DNA of 64,000 nucleotides from Mycolicibacterium peregrinum (GTDB lineage: Bacteria > Actinomycetota > Actinomycetes > Mycobacteriales > Mycobacteriaceae): contig NZ_LQPP01000043.1 of assembly GCF_002102345.1 (NCBI RefSeq), positions 124,001 to 188,000 of the forward strand, given 5' to 3'. This document shows positions 7,426 to 15,684 of the stretch, one piece after another. Numbering within the stretch: the stretch's first letter is position 1; every line of letters begins with the position of its first letter. Both the position numbers and the translations under genes were made by a program. The notes under the pieces were generated by a model that searched no databases, was not told where the DNA came from, and saw only the letters and a program-made list of their open reading frames with translations.

Positions 7426-9098
7426 CCATGCGAGGTCGCAAGGCGAAGCCCGGCCGCATCACATTTGTGGGCTCGGGCCCGGGAGATCCGGGGCTGCTGA
7501 CGGCACGGGCACAAACTGTACTGGCGCACGCCGAGTTGGTGTTCACCGATCCCGACGTCCCCGAAGCTGTGCTGGCACTGATCGGCACCGAGCTGCCGCC
7601 GGCATCCGGCCCGGCCCCGGCTGAGCCGGCCAAGGCCGACGCCGCCGGTGAGGATGCCGCCGGAACCCCCGACGCGGCGCAAGCTGCCATCATCGCGGGT
7701 GGGCCTGAGGTCCGTCCCGCCCTCGGCGACCCGGCCGAGGTGGCCAAGACGCTGATCGCCGAGGCCCGCCACGGCTACGACGTGGTCCGCCTGGTCTCCG
7801 GTGACCCGCTGTCCGTGGACGCCGTCATCACCGAGATCGGTGCGCTGGCCAAGTCCCACATGAACTTCGAGATCGTTCCCGGGCTGCCCGCCACCAGCGC
7901 AGTGCCCACGTACGCGGGTCTGCCGCTGGGGTCGGCGCACACCGTGGCCGATGTCCGCGGTGACGTGGACTGGGCGGCGCTGGCCGCCGCGCCGGGACCG
8001 CTGATCCTGCACGCGACCGCATCGCACCTGCCTGATGCCGCCCGCACCCTGATCGAGCAGGGCCTGGTCGACAGCACCCCGGCAGTGGTGACTGCGAGCG
8101 GTACCACCTGCCAGCAGCGCTCGGTGGAGACCACGCTCGGTGGTCTGCTCGACAAGGCTGTGCTGGAGAAGCCGGCCGGAAGCGAGCTGGCCGGGCCGCT
8201 GACCGGTCCGCTGGTCGTCACCATCGGCAAGACCGTGGCCAACCGCGCCAAGCTGAACTGGTGGGAGAGCCGCGCCCTGTACGGCTGGACCGTGCTGGTG
8301 CCGCGCACCAAGGACCAGGCCGGGGAGATGAGCGACCGGCTCGTGGGCCACGGTGCCCTGCCGATCGAGGTCCCGACCATCGCCGTCGAGCCGCCGCGCA
8401 GCCCCGCGCAGATGGAACGCGCGGTCAAGGGTCTGGTCGACGGCCGGTTCCAGTGGGTGGTGTTCACCTCGACCAACGCCGTGCGTGCGGTCTGGGAGAA
8501 GTTCAACGAGTTCGGCCTGGACGCGCGGGCGTTTTCCGGCGTGAAGATCGCCTGCGTCGGACAGGCGACCGCCGACAAGGTCCGGGCCTTCGGCATCAAC
8601 CCCGAGCTGGTGCCGTCGGGGGAGCAGTCCTCGCTGGGCCTGCTCGACGAGTTCCCGCCGTTCGACGAGGTTTTCGACCCGGTGAACCGGGTGCTGCTGC
8701 CCCGTGCCGACATCGCCACCGAGACCCTGGCCGAGGGTCTGCGTGAGCGCGGCTGGGAGATCGAGGATGTCACCGCCTACCGCACCGTGCGTGCGGCTCC
8801 GCCGCCGGCACAGACCCGCGAGATGATCAAGACCGGCGGCTTTGACGCGGTCTGCTTCACCTCGAGCTCCACGGTGCGCAACCTGGTCGGTATCGCCGGC
8901 AAGCCGCACGCCCGGACCATCGTGGCCTGCATCGGACCCAAAACTGCTGAAACCGCAGCGGAATTCGGTCTGCGGGTGGATGTGCAGCCCGAGTCGGCCG
9001 CGGTGGGACCGCTGGTCGATGCGCTTGCCGAGCACGCCGCTCGACTGCGGGCCGAAGGGGCGCTGCCCCCGCCGCGCAAGAAGAGTCGCCGCAGGTAA
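7422..9098 (+). CDS. hemD: HemD fusion: SUMT-like methyltransferase domain plus uroporphyrinogen-III synthase
   Basis: A 558-residue two-domain protein. The N-terminal half (about 10-270) is a CobA/CysG-like uroporphyrinogen methyltransferase fold with the SAM motif FVGSGPGDPGLLTARA and VPGLPATSAVPTYAGLPLG. The C-terminal half (about 285-545) is uroporphyrinogen-III synthase, recognisable by VLVPRTKDQAGEMS, WVVFTSTNAVRAVWE and CFTSSSTVRNLVG. It cyclises hydroxymethylbilane and may also methylate uroporphyrinogen III toward sirohaem or cobalamin. A low-complexity Ala/Pro/Asp linker at about 60-85 interrupts the methyltransferase domain. The same fusion exists as Rv0511, whose length (about 565) agrees. 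Start ATG overlaps the hemC stop. Confidence 0.94.
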   Translation: MTMRGRKAKPGRITFVGSGPGDPGLLTARAQTVLAHAELVFTDPDVPEAVLALIGTELPPASGPAPAEPAKADAAGEDAAGTPDAAQAAIIAGGPEVRPALGDPAEVAKTLIAEARHGYDVVRLVSGDPLSVDAVITEIGALAKSHMNFEIVPGLPATSAVPTYAGLPLGSAHTVADVRGDVDWAALAAAPGPLILHATASHLPDAARTLIEQGLVDSTPAVVTASGTTCQQRSVETTLGGLLDKAVLEKPAGSELAGPLTGPLVVTIGKTVANRAKLNWWESRALYGWTVLVPRTKDQAGEMSDRLVGHGALPIEVPTIAVEPPRSPAQMERAVKGLVDGRFQWVVFTSTNAVRAVWEKFNEFGLDARAFSGVKIACVGQATADKVRAFGINPELVPSGEQSSLGLLDEFPPFDEVFDPVNRVLLPRADIATETLAEGLRERGWEIEDVTAYRTVRAAPPPAQTREMIKTGGFDAVCFTSSSTVRNLVGIAGKPHARTIVACIGPKTAETAAEFGLRVDVQPESAAVGPLVDALAEHAARLRAEGALPPPRKKSRRR

Positions 9099-9182
9099 AC
9101 GTCCGCCGAAACGGCATTCCGGCAGGTCTGCACTCGGAGTTCTTCTGCTGGAATGCGGTTTCGCGGAGGAGGAGACGCGCTA

Positions 9183-10163
9183 GTGACCTACCCGAGACAC
9201 CGTCCTCGTCGCCTGCGTACCACGCCGGCAATGCGTCGTCTGGTGGCCCAAACTTCTTTGGAACCACGTCATCTCGTGCTCCCGATGTTCGTCGCGGACG
9301 GCATCGACGAGCCGCGAGCCATCAGTTCCATGCCCGGCGTGGTGCAGCACACCAGGGATTCGTTGCGTCAGGCGGCCGCCGATGCGGTGGCGGCCGGCGT
9401 GGGTGGTCTGATGCTGTTCGGAGTGCCCCGTGACGAGGACAAGGATCCGACCGGCGCTGTGGGCGTCGATCCGGACGGCATCCTCAACGTGGCGTTGCGG
9501 GACCTGGCCAAGGATCTGGGTGACGCCACCGTGCTGATGGCCGACACCTGCCTGGACGAGTTCACCGACCACGGGCACTGTGGCGTGCTGGATGCCGCGG
9601 GTCGGGTCGATAACGACGCGACCAACCTGCGTTATGTGGAACTTGCGGTGGCGCAAGCGGAATCGGGTGCACACGTGGTGGGACCCAGCGGAATGATGGA
9701 CGGTCAGGTGGCCGCCATCCGCGACGGTCTCGATGCGGCGGGGCACGCCGACGTGGCCATCCTGGCCTACGCGGCCAAGTTCGCCTCGGCGTTCTACGGC
9801 CCGTTCCGTGAAGCGGTGTCGTCCAGCCTGGTCGGGGATCGACGTACCTACCAACAGGATCCGGGCAATATCCGCGAAGCCGTGCACGAGGTCGAACTCG
9901 ACATCGACGAGGGCGCCGACATGGTCATGGTCAAGCCGGCGATGAGCTATCTGGACGTGGTGCGCGCCGCCGCCGATATTTCTCCGGTACCCGTTGCCGC
10001 ATACCAGATTTCGGGGGAGTACTCGATGATCTGCGCGGCTGCGGCCAACGGCTGGATCGACCTGCAGGCCGCCGCGCTGGAGTCGTTGACCGGAATCCGG
10101 CGGGCCGGGGCCGACATCGTGCTGACCTATTGGGCGGCCGACGTGGCCGGCTGGCTCGCGTGA
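9183..10163 (+). CDS. hemB: HemB, delta-aminolevulinic acid dehydratase (porphobilinogen synthase)
   Basis: A 326-residue enzyme condensing two aminolevulinates to porphobilinogen. GTG 9183 is preceded by a GGAGGAGG ribosome-binding site (9165-9172). It starts VTYPRHRPRRLRTTPAMRRL. Active-site lysines are in YAAKFASAFYGPF and the Schiff-base block MVKPAMSYLDVV. DTCLDEFTDHGHCG carries the metal-site segment; its single Cys followed by Asp and His suggests the Mg-type rather than the triple-Cys Zn-type site (inference). An 84-bp gap separates it from hemD. The stop overlaps the next gene's GTG start, so the operon continues. Confidence 0.96.
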   Translation: MTYPRHRPRRLRTTPAMRRLVAQTSLEPRHLVLPMFVADGIDEPRAISSMPGVVQHTRDSLRQAAADAVAAGVGGLMLFGVPRDEDKDPTGAVGVDPDGILNVALRDLAKDLGDATVLMADTCLDEFTDHGHCGVLDAAGRVDNDATNLRYVELAVAQAESGAHVVGPSGMMDGQVAAIRDGLDAAGHADVAILAYAAKFASAFYGPFREAVSSSLVGDRRTYQQDPGNIREAVHEVELDIDEGADMVMVKPAMSYLDVVRAAADISPVPVAAYQISGEYSMICAAAANGWIDLQAAALESLTGIRRAGADIVLTYWAADVAGWLA

Positions 10164-10594
10164 CCGATCCGGGGACCGAACAGGAACCGAGCCCGACCGG
10201 TCGTCCCGACGACGTCGACACCGGATTCTGGCTGTGGACGGCCGCACTGGTGCTGATGGTGGTCGGGTATCTGATCGACGCGCTGACCGGATCCGGCGCC
10301 GGTGTGCAACGGTCCATGACACTCGTCTTCTCGGTGATGTTCGTGGTGGTGCTGTCGTCGATCGTGGTGGCCTTCCTGATGCTGATGCGGCAGGGATATC
10401 GCTGGGCCCGCACGCTGTTGACGAGTGGGGGAATCGTCTCGGTGCTGCACGCGATCAGCAGCCTGCTGACCGGCGAACGCCAGGATGCGGCGGCGATGGG
10501 TTACGCGGTCACCGCGATCGTCGGGTCGGTGCTGATCGCGGGTGGGCTGTACCTGCTGCACCGCAAGGACGCCGACGGCTTCTTCAGCCGCTGA
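10160..10594 (+). CDS. Small four-helix membrane protein after hemB (Rv0513-like)
   Basis: A 144-residue integral membrane protein. GTG 10160 overlaps the hemB stop by four bases. After 20 polar residues four hydrophobic helices can be seen: FWLWTAALVLMVVGYLI, LVFSVMFVVVLSSIVVAFLM, a segment around LLTSGGIVSVLHAISSLL, and AIVGSVLIAGGLYLL. It has no catalytic motif and belongs to a mycobacterial family of unknown function; M. tuberculosis Rv0513 occupies the same place. Tight coupling to hemB suggests co-translation, but any role in haem metabolism is unproven. Confidence 0.85.
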   Translation: MTDPGTEQEPSPTGRPDDVDTGFWLWTAALVLMVVGYLIDALTGSGAGVQRSMTLVFSVMFVVVLSSIVVAFLMLMRQGYRWARTLLTSGGIVSVLHAISSLLTGERQDAAAMGYAVTAIVGSVLIAGGLYLLHRKDADGFFSR

Positions 10595-10615
10595 TTTCGC
10601 TACGCTTCCCGAACA

Positions 10616-10993
10616 ATGTCTTCGCCTTCTTCGCCCTCATCCCCGTCGCGACGCGCGACCATCGGATTCGGCTGCTGGTTGGTCGGCTCGGTGTTGTTGA
10701 TCGCCGGCGGCATGCTCGCGGTCTCGGCGAGCATCCCGCCCGGGGTGAACACGATGCTGTATCGGGGGATCGGAGCACTCACCGTGCTGGCGGGCCTCGG
10801 TATGGCTTTCCTGGCGGGCCGCAGCCGGTCAGATGATCGCTACCGGCGCGCGGCGGTGGCATTGTCGCTGGCTATCGTGGTCCTGGTGCTGTTGACCGGC
10901 CTCAATGTTCTCGTGCTGGTCGCGCTGCTCCCGCTCATCGTGGGAACCGGCGTGAGCGCGCTGCCATTGCGGAGGGGTGACCATGGAGAGTGA
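10616..10993 (+). CDS. Small membrane protein (Rv0514-like)
   Basis: A 125-residue protein with a serine-rich N-terminal tail of about 12 residues and four hydrophobic segments: FGCWLVGSVLLIAGGMLAV, GIGALTVLAGLGMAFLA, and the paired stretch VALSLAIVVLVLLTG and LVALLPLIVGTGVSALPL. No function can be assigned. It lies 21 bp after the preceding membrane-protein gene and overlaps the next gene by 11 bases, as part of the hem-operon tail. Confidence 0.8.
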   Translation: MSSPSSPSSPSRRATIGFGCWLVGSVLLIAGGMLAVSASIPPGVNTMLYRGIGALTVLAGLGMAFLAGRSRSDDRYRRAAVALSLAIVVLVLLTGLNVLVLVALLPLIVGTGVSALPLRRGDHGE

Positions 10994-11468
10994 ACCGGTG
11001 AGCAAGGTTGCCTCTGAAGTGCTGTTCTACGAGCAGGGCGCCAGTTGGGCCTGGCTCCTGCTCGGACCGTTCGCCGGGATCGGCATGGCGATTCTGCAGA
11101 TGACCGGTGGCTACGGCCAGGACCTGTGGATCCCGATCGTGTTCCTGGTGCTGGTGTCGGTGTTCGTGGCCATCCAGATCAAGGCCGCGCGCATCCACAC
11201 CTCGGTCGAGTTGACCGCCCAAACACTGCGCCAGGGCGCCGAGACGATTCAGCTCGACGAGATCGTGTCGATCTATCCGGAGGCATCGGGTTCGGAGACG
11301 CCGAAATGGCAGTCGGACCGTGCCCTCGGCGAGCTCAGCGGGGTGCCGCGCGGCCGGACCGGTATCGGGCTGAAGCTCACCGGTAACCGCGGGGCCCAGG
11401 CCTGGGCGCGCAAGCACCGGCGGCTACGTGAAGCGTTGACGCCACTGGTCGAGGAGCGCACCCCGTGA
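10983..11468 (+). CDS. Membrane-anchored protein with two helices and a soluble C-terminal domain (DUF3093-like?)
   Basis: A 161-residue protein. ATG 10983 is preferred over GTG 10977 because GGAGG (10971-10975) then has a 7-base spacer. Two helices (WAWLLLGPFAGIGMAILQM and LWIPIVFLVLVSVFVAIQI) are followed by a beta-rich cytoplasmic domain of about 95 residues containing LTAQTLRQGAETIQLDEI and TGIGLKLTGNRGAQAWAR, reminiscent of PH-like or DUF3093 proteins. That family assignment is tentative. Its last four bases overlap the next gene (GTGA). Confidence 0.75.
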   Translation: MESEPVSKVASEVLFYEQGASWAWLLLGPFAGIGMAILQMTGGYGQDLWIPIVFLVLVSVFVAIQIKAARIHTSVELTAQTLRQGAETIQLDEIVSIYPEASGSETPKWQSDRALGELSGVPRGRTGIGLKLTGNRGAQAWARKHRRLREALTPLVEERTP

Positions 11469-11692
11469 AGCGCCGCGCCGTCCTTGAGCTCATGGTGGCT
11501 GCCATTGCCGCGGTGGGCTGCGTGCTGAGCTGGATGGCGGCGGCGACGACGATCGAGGTGGCACCGGTTTTGGAGGGGGAGCCGGCCACGACGGCGGTCA
11601 GCTATTCGTCGCCGCTGTTGGTGCTGGCACTCGTGCTGGCGGGTCTGGCCGGCGTGCTGATCGTTTTGGGTATCGCCCGGTTGCGCCGCTGA
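11465..11692 (+). CDS. Two-helix small membrane protein
   Basis: A 75-residue protein starting at GTG 11465, overlapping the previous stop. It contains two hydrophobic helices (LMVAAIAAVGCVLSWMAAA and LLVLALVLAGLAGVLIVLG) separated by about 20 polar residues, and ends in basic RLRR, giving a predicted cytoplasmic C-terminus. No recognisable family. The APH gene begins three bases after its stop, so it is in the same transcription unit as the hem genes. Confidence 0.75.
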   Translation: MKRRAVLELMVAAIAAVGCVLSWMAAATTIEVAPVLEGEPATTAVSYSSPLLVLALVLAGLAGVLIVLGIARLRR

Positions 11693-11695
11693 CCC

Positions 11696-12460
11696 GTGAC
11701 CGATTGGCGGCCCGTCACGCGCGGTGAATCCGGCGCCGGGGTGTTTCGCAACGCGGACGGTTCCCGGTACGCGAAGGTGGTCGACGCCGAGGCGGTGGCC
11801 GACCTGGTTGCGGAGCGGGACCGGGTGTCGTGGGCGCACGGTCACGGTCTGCCGGTGCCTGCGGTCATCGACTGGGGTAGCACCGAGGGCGGCGGCGCCG
11901 TCCTGGTCACCAGTGCCGTCGGCGGCGTCGCGGCCGATCGGCTGACGGAAGCGGCGCTGCGGACGGCCTGGCCCTCGATCGTGGCGGCCGTCCGCACACT
12001 GCACGGCATCGCGCCGGCCGAATGTCCCTACCGCCGCGATCTCGACGAGATGTTGGGGCGGGCCCGCTCGGTGGTCGCCGCGGGCGCGGTCGACCCGGAG
12101 TTCCTGCGCGACGAGGACCGGGACGTTGCGGCCGATGAACTGCTGGCCCGCGTCGAACGCGAGACCGAACTGCGTCGCAGGCAGGAGGCCGACGATCAGG
12201 TGGTGTGCCACGGCGACCTGTGCCTGCCGAACATCCTGATCGACCCGGACCTGCTCACGGTCGAGGGTTTCGTCGACCTGGGCCGTCTGGGCCTCGCGGA
12301 TCGTCATGCCGATCTGGCGCTGCTGCTGGCCAACACTGCCGACACCTTCCCCGGTTTCGCCGAGGCCGCAGCAGCGGGCCTGGCTGGGGGTTATCCGGCG
12401 CACGTGGATCCGGAGCGGCTTCGGTTCTATCTCGCGCTCGACCCGCTGACCTGGGGATGA
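11696..12460 (+). CDS. Aminoglycoside O-phosphotransferase, APH(3'')-I type
   Basis: A 254-residue aminoglycoside phosphotransferase. It resembles StrA/APH(3'')-Ib along its length (recalled): WRPVTRGESG at the start, RVSWAHGHGLPVPAVIDW, CHGDLCLPN with catalytic Asp174 and metal-ligand Asn179, VDLGRLGLADRHADLALL with the Mg-binding Asp194, and the shared terminal motif LDPLTWG. The predicted reaction is ATP-dependent 3''-phosphorylation of streptomycin. A chromosomal relative, aph(3'')-Ic, was described in M. fortuitum. Base composition matches its neighbours and it is tightly packed behind membrane-protein genes, so it looks intrinsic rather than recently acquired. Resistance in this strain is inferred, not shown. 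Confidence 0.85.
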   Translation: MTDWRPVTRGESGAGVFRNADGSRYAKVVDAEAVADLVAERDRVSWAHGHGLPVPAVIDWGSTEGGGAVLVTSAVGGVAADRLTEAALRTAWPSIVAAVRTLHGIAPAECPYRRDLDEMLGRARSVVAAGAVDPEFLRDEDRDVAADELLARVERETELRRRQEADDQVVCHGDLCLPNILIDPDLLTVEGFVDLGRLGLADRHADLALLLANTADTFPGFAEAAAAGLAGGYPAHVDPERLRFYLALDPLTWG

Positions 12461-12476
12461 GATCCCGAGGCGGGGT

Positions 12477-13325
12477 TCAGGAATCGAGCCAGGCCAGCTC
12501 GTCTGACAAGTGCGCGCGCCAGAAGTCCTGATCGTGTCCGCCGGGGTAGAAGCCGACGGCCGGGGTCCTGGGCAGTTGGTTGACGAACATTCGGGTCGCT
12601 GCGTAGAACCCGTCGCCGGTGCCGCAGTCGATGCGGAGCGGGATCGATCCCAGCGCCGGTGGCAGTCTCAGCGCTGAGTTCTGCTGCCAGTCTTCGAGGC
12701 TGTCGAAGGCGTCGGGCGGCGCGCCCCAGTACGTCAGGTACAGCGCCGGGCTGATCGCGCAGACCGCCGCGGTGCGCGCGGCGCCCAGTCTGGCACCCAG
12801 CAGCATGGCGCCGTAGCCGCCCATCGACCAGCCCATGAAGGCCACTCGCGAGGTGTCGATGCCCTTGGTGGCCAGCATCGGGATCAGTTCGTTGAGCACC
12901 ATCGCCCCGGAGTCCCCACCAGAGGCTCGACGGCGCCAGAAGGAGTTGCCGCCGTCGACACTGACCACTGCGAACGGCGGCCGGCCGGCCGCGGTCAGCC
13001 GGGCCAGCGCCTCCGGAATACCCAGGTTCATCACGCCTGCGGCGTCGTTGTCCATCCCGTGCAGGGCGATCACCGGACGCAATGGGCCGTGCTGGCCCGG
13101 CGGGCGGGCGATGATCCAGTTGGTTTCGACTCCGCCGCGGGCCGCGGAGGTGAACGACCCCGATTCGCGGGTCGGTAACGGGCTGCCCGCGGGGGCCGTC
13201 TGGTTGGGGCCCGGAGACGCGCGGGGCATCGGCGGATCGAGCAGGCTGCCCAATGCCATCAGTCCCGCGACACCCGCGCCGGTGACACCTAGACGCAGCG
13301 CGTCGCGGCGGGTCAGCGAGGTCAC
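12477..13325 (-). CDS. Tat-exported alpha/beta-hydrolase (esterase-like, Rv0519c type)
   Basis: A 282-residue protein with a twin-arginine signal: VTSLTRRDALRLGVTGAGVA, followed by a hydrophobic helix. GTG 13325 gives a compact signal peptide; an upstream in-frame GTG at 13364 would add 13 residues. The mature part is an esterase-D-like alpha/beta hydrolase with oxyanion segment ALHGMDND, nucleophile elbow GWSMGGYGAML (Ser in GWSMG) and late His in YPGGHDQDFW. Likely substrates are cell-wall esters or acyl chains (inference). It is convergent with the APH gene and divergent from the MpaB gene. Confidence 0.82.
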   Translation of the reverse strand: MTSLTRRDALRLGVTGAGVAGLMALGSLLDPPMPRASPGPNQTAPAGSPLPTRESGSFTSAARGGVETNWIIARPPGQHGPLRPVIALHGMDNDAAGVMNLGIPEALARLTAAGRPPFAVVSVDGGNSFWRRRASGGDSGAMVLNELIPMLATKGIDTSRVAFMGWSMGGYGAMLLGARLGAARTAAVCAISPALYLTYWGAPPDAFDSLEDWQQNSALRLPPALGSIPLRIDCGTGDGFYAATRMFVNQLPRTPAVGFYPGGHDQDFWRAHLSDELAWLDS

Positions 13326-13458
13326 CTGCGCATCATTCCAACGATGGGTCTCAACCCGGGGCACCGTCCGGCAACGGCGGGATAACGCCGCGCCGCGTGC
13401 CCGTGAGCGGCGTCACAGAACACTTGGTACAAAGTTCAAAATCTGTAACACTGTGTCC

Positions 13459-14313
13459 ATGACCGAATTGGCCGAACAGCCGCAGCAGACCGACGCCCTG
13501 CCTCTCGGGCCGCAATCGCTGGTCTGGAAGTACTTCGGCGACAACCGGATGTACCTGATCGGGCCGCGGCCTGCCGTTCTGCAGAACATGCTGGCCGAAC
13601 TGGGCCAGGGCGTGCTGGACCATTCGACGTTCTTCTCCGACACCGCCGAACGGCTCAAGCGCACGATTCCGCCTATCTTCCGCACGGTGTACGGCACCGA
13701 GGATGAGAACGCCGGCACCCAGGTCCGCGACTTTCACCACCACGTCAAGGGCGATATGCCGGACGGGTCCCGCTACCACGCGCTGGATCCCGACACCTAC
13801 TTCTGGGCGCACGCGACGTTCGTCGAGCAGGTCCTCTACTTCGCCGACACCTTCGTCAAACGGCTCAGCGACGCCGAGAAGGAACAGATCTACCTGGAGT
13901 CGAAGACCTGGTACCGCCGCTACGGCGTCAGTGACCGGCCGATGCCGGCGACCTACGCCGAGTTCGAGCAGTACTGGGACCGGATGATGAACGAGGTGGC
14001 GGTCCCGCACAAATCTGCCCGCTACGGCGTCGGCTATGTCACCAAGGGCTTTCCCTGCCCCAAGGGGGTGCACCCGGCCGCGTGGCGCGTGGTGGCCACG
14101 GTGTTCGACCCGGTCGCGGCATTCCTGACCGCGGGGGGCCTGCCGCCGCGGGCCCGTGACCTGCTCGACCTGCCGTGGAGCGAGCGTCAGGAACGCAATT
14201 ATCAGCGGTTCGCAGCCTTCTGGCGGACCCGCCCGGTGAACTGGGTGTGGGACCATCTACCGATGAGTGTGCGCTACAACAAATTTGCGCAAAAGGGCTA
14301 TGCCCGCAGTTGA
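13459..14313 (+). CDS. MpaB-family (DUF2236) haem-dependent oxygenase-like protein
   Basis: A 284-residue protein of the MpaB/latex-clearing-protein/DUF2236 family, often haem-b proteins. Signature segments include GPQSLVWKYFGDNRMYLIGP at the start, then YHALDPDTYFWAHATFVEQV with the conserved His residues and YRRYGVSDRPMP. ATG 13459 was taken as the start; two bases earlier ends the 9-bp palindrome ACACTGTGT (13448-13456), a possible operator. The following TetR gene overlaps the 3' end by 14 bp, suggesting that the pair is co-transcribed and self-regulated. The substrate is unknown. Confidence 0.85.
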   Translation: MTELAEQPQQTDALPLGPQSLVWKYFGDNRMYLIGPRPAVLQNMLAELGQGVLDHSTFFSDTAERLKRTIPPIFRTVYGTEDENAGTQVRDFHHHVKGDMPDGSRYHALDPDTYFWAHATFVEQVLYFADTFVKRLSDAEKEQIYLESKTWYRRYGVSDRPMPATYAEFEQYWDRMMNEVAVPHKSARYGVGYVTKGFPCPKGVHPAAWRVVATVFDPVAAFLTAGGLPPRARDLLDLPWSERQERNYQRFAAFWRTRPVNWVWDHLPMSVRYNKFAQKGYARS

Positions 14314-14890
14314 CGCGGTGACGGGGATCCTGGACGCGGCCCTCGTCGAGTTCGAGCGGCACGGCCTGCGCCGGGTCGCGCTCGACGATGTCGCCCGTCG
14401 GGCCGGGGTCAGCCGCACCACGATCTACCGCCGATTCGCCAATCGTGACGAATTGGTCGCGGCGGTGATCGAGCGGGAGAACGTCGCGTTGTTCTCCGAC
14501 ATCGCCAACGAGTTGAAAGATGCAGGGCCGCAATCGAATTACTATGTCGAGGCATTCACGCTCTCGATTCTGCGGTTCCGTCGCCACCACGTGCTCAACC
14601 AGCTGATCGCCGATGAGCCGGCTCTGGTCATGGAGCTGCTGCACACCCACTACGGTGCGGCGATCGAACGGATGGCCGCGGCGCTCAAGGTGATCTTCCC
14701 GGCCGGATTCGCCGACCGGATCGGTCAGCAGGCGGTCAACGACCTGGCCGACACCATCCTGCGTTACGCGGGGATGGTCCTGTTGCTGCCCAGCGTCGAG
14801 CCGCTCGATACGGCCGACGACATCCGGGCGTTCGCCACCCGCCATTTCCTGCCCAGCCTGCCGGTGTCACTGCGCACCGTCTCGGCCTGA
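14300..14890 (+). CDS. TetR/AcrR-family transcriptional regulator
   Basis: A 196-residue TetR regulator. The N-terminal HTH reads VTGILDAALVEFERHGL then VALDDVARRAGVSRTTIYRR. The C-terminal ligand-binding domain is divergent. ATG 14300 lies inside the MpaB gene, preceded by AAAGGG. The 14-bp overlap with that gene indicates coupling. It probably represses its own operon through a site between the esterase and MpaB genes; the ligand is unknown. Confidence 0.88.
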   Translation: MPAVDAVTGILDAALVEFERHGLRRVALDDVARRAGVSRTTIYRRFANRDELVAAVIERENVALFSDIANELKDAGPQSNYYVEAFTLSILRFRRHHVLNQLIADEPALVMELLHTHYGAAIERMAAALKVIFPAGFADRIGQQAVNDLADTILRYAGMVLLLPSVEPLDTADDIRAFATRHFLPSLPVSLRTVSA

Positions 14891-14953
14891 TCGACGACCA
14901 AGTCGGGGGCACCGAAGTGTTTGGTAGCTCACATTTTCGGGCAGCCGGTACGG

Positions 14954-15148
14954 ATGACCACCAACAAGCCCCCGCCCGTCAGTGAAGAGAACCGCAAGGA
15001 AGCCGAGCGCGTCATGAGGTCCTATGACGACTCCCGTCCCACCGTCACCCTGCCGGGCAGCCACGGCACGGTATCCGGCACCGCTGTCAACGACTGGGTC
15101 GATGACGACGGCAACCCCATCTATGGCCAGCCCGAAAGTCAGCAGTAA
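14954..15148 (+). CDS. Small conserved hypothetical protein (64 aa)
   Basis: A 64-residue, highly polar, acidic protein without a signal peptide, starting MTTNKPPPVSEENRKEAERV and ending in DDDGNPIYGQPESQQ. It has no recognised domain and the central part (TVTLPGSHGTVSGTAV) looks beta-like. ATG 14954 was preferred to an upstream GTG at 14921. It stands between the TetR gene (63 bp) and the PPOX gene (47 bp). I judge it a real but unassigned mycobacterial protein. Confidence 0.65.
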   Translation: MTTNKPPPVSEENRKEAERVMRSYDDSRPTVTLPGSHGTVSGTAVNDWVDDDGNPIYGQPESQQ

Positions 15149-15195
15149 CCGCGAACCTCAGCCGTCGCGCGTCGCGCCATGCCTACTGTGACGTT

Positions 15196-15684
15196 GTGAC
15201 TGCTACCCCGCTGGACCGGATCGCCCCTGCCTTCGTGACGATGGCCCACCAGATCGTGTGGGCCTCGGTGGCCACCGTCGACGCCGACGGTCAACCCCGC
15301 AGCCGCATTCTGCACCCGATCTGGGAGTGGGACGGCACCGATCTGTTCGGTTGGGTCGCAACGGTGCCCAGCCCGGTCAAGCGCGCACATCTGGCGGTAC
15401 ACCCGCACGTCTCGGTCAGCTACTGGACCACCAACCACGACACCTGCGCCGCCGACTGCCTGGTGGAGTGGTACACAGACGACGAGACCTGCACCCAGGT
15501 GTGGGATCGCTTCGCGAACGGCCCGGCGCCGGTGGGCTATGACCCGCACATCATCCCGCAGTGGAGCGACGGGCCGACCTCGGACCAGTTCGCGGCTCTC
15601 CGGTTGACTCCCTACCGGCTGCGGGTGATGCCGGGCACGGTCATGACTGCGGGTGCCGGTCAGGTACTGAACTGGCGGGCGTGA
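15196..15684 (+). CDS. Pyridoxamine 5'-phosphate oxidase-like (split-barrel flavin-binding) protein
   Basis: A 162-residue PPOX-family protein. It has the usual split-barrel start (QIVWASVATVDADGQPRSRI, then HPIWEWDGTDLFGWVAT) and the strand VKRAHLAVHPHVSVSYW. Such proteins bind FMN or F420, or are pseudoenzymes; the cofactor cannot be told from the sequence. The start is GTG 15196. Its 3' end overlaps the opposite-strand gene by 44 bp, a tail-to-tail overlap. Confidence 0.83.
   Translation: MTATPLDRIAPAFVTMAHQIVWASVATVDADGQPRSRILHPIWEWDGTDLFGWVATVPSPVKRAHLAVHPHVSVSYWTTNHDTCAADCLVEWYTDDETCTQVWDRFANGPAPVGYDPHIIPQWSDGPTSDQFAALRLTPYRLRVMPGTVMTAGAGQVLNWRA

Noticed and set aside
7056..9035. 659-codon open frame antisense to hemC and hemD
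   Set aside because: Its His/Arg/Gly-rich composition is the usual mirror of GC-rich codon usage. The sense strand encodes complete HemC and HemD with all active-site motifs.
12835..13458. N-terminal extension of the MpaB gene over the esterase
   Set aside because: The extension is antisense to the esterase, and MpaB homology starts at ATG 13459.
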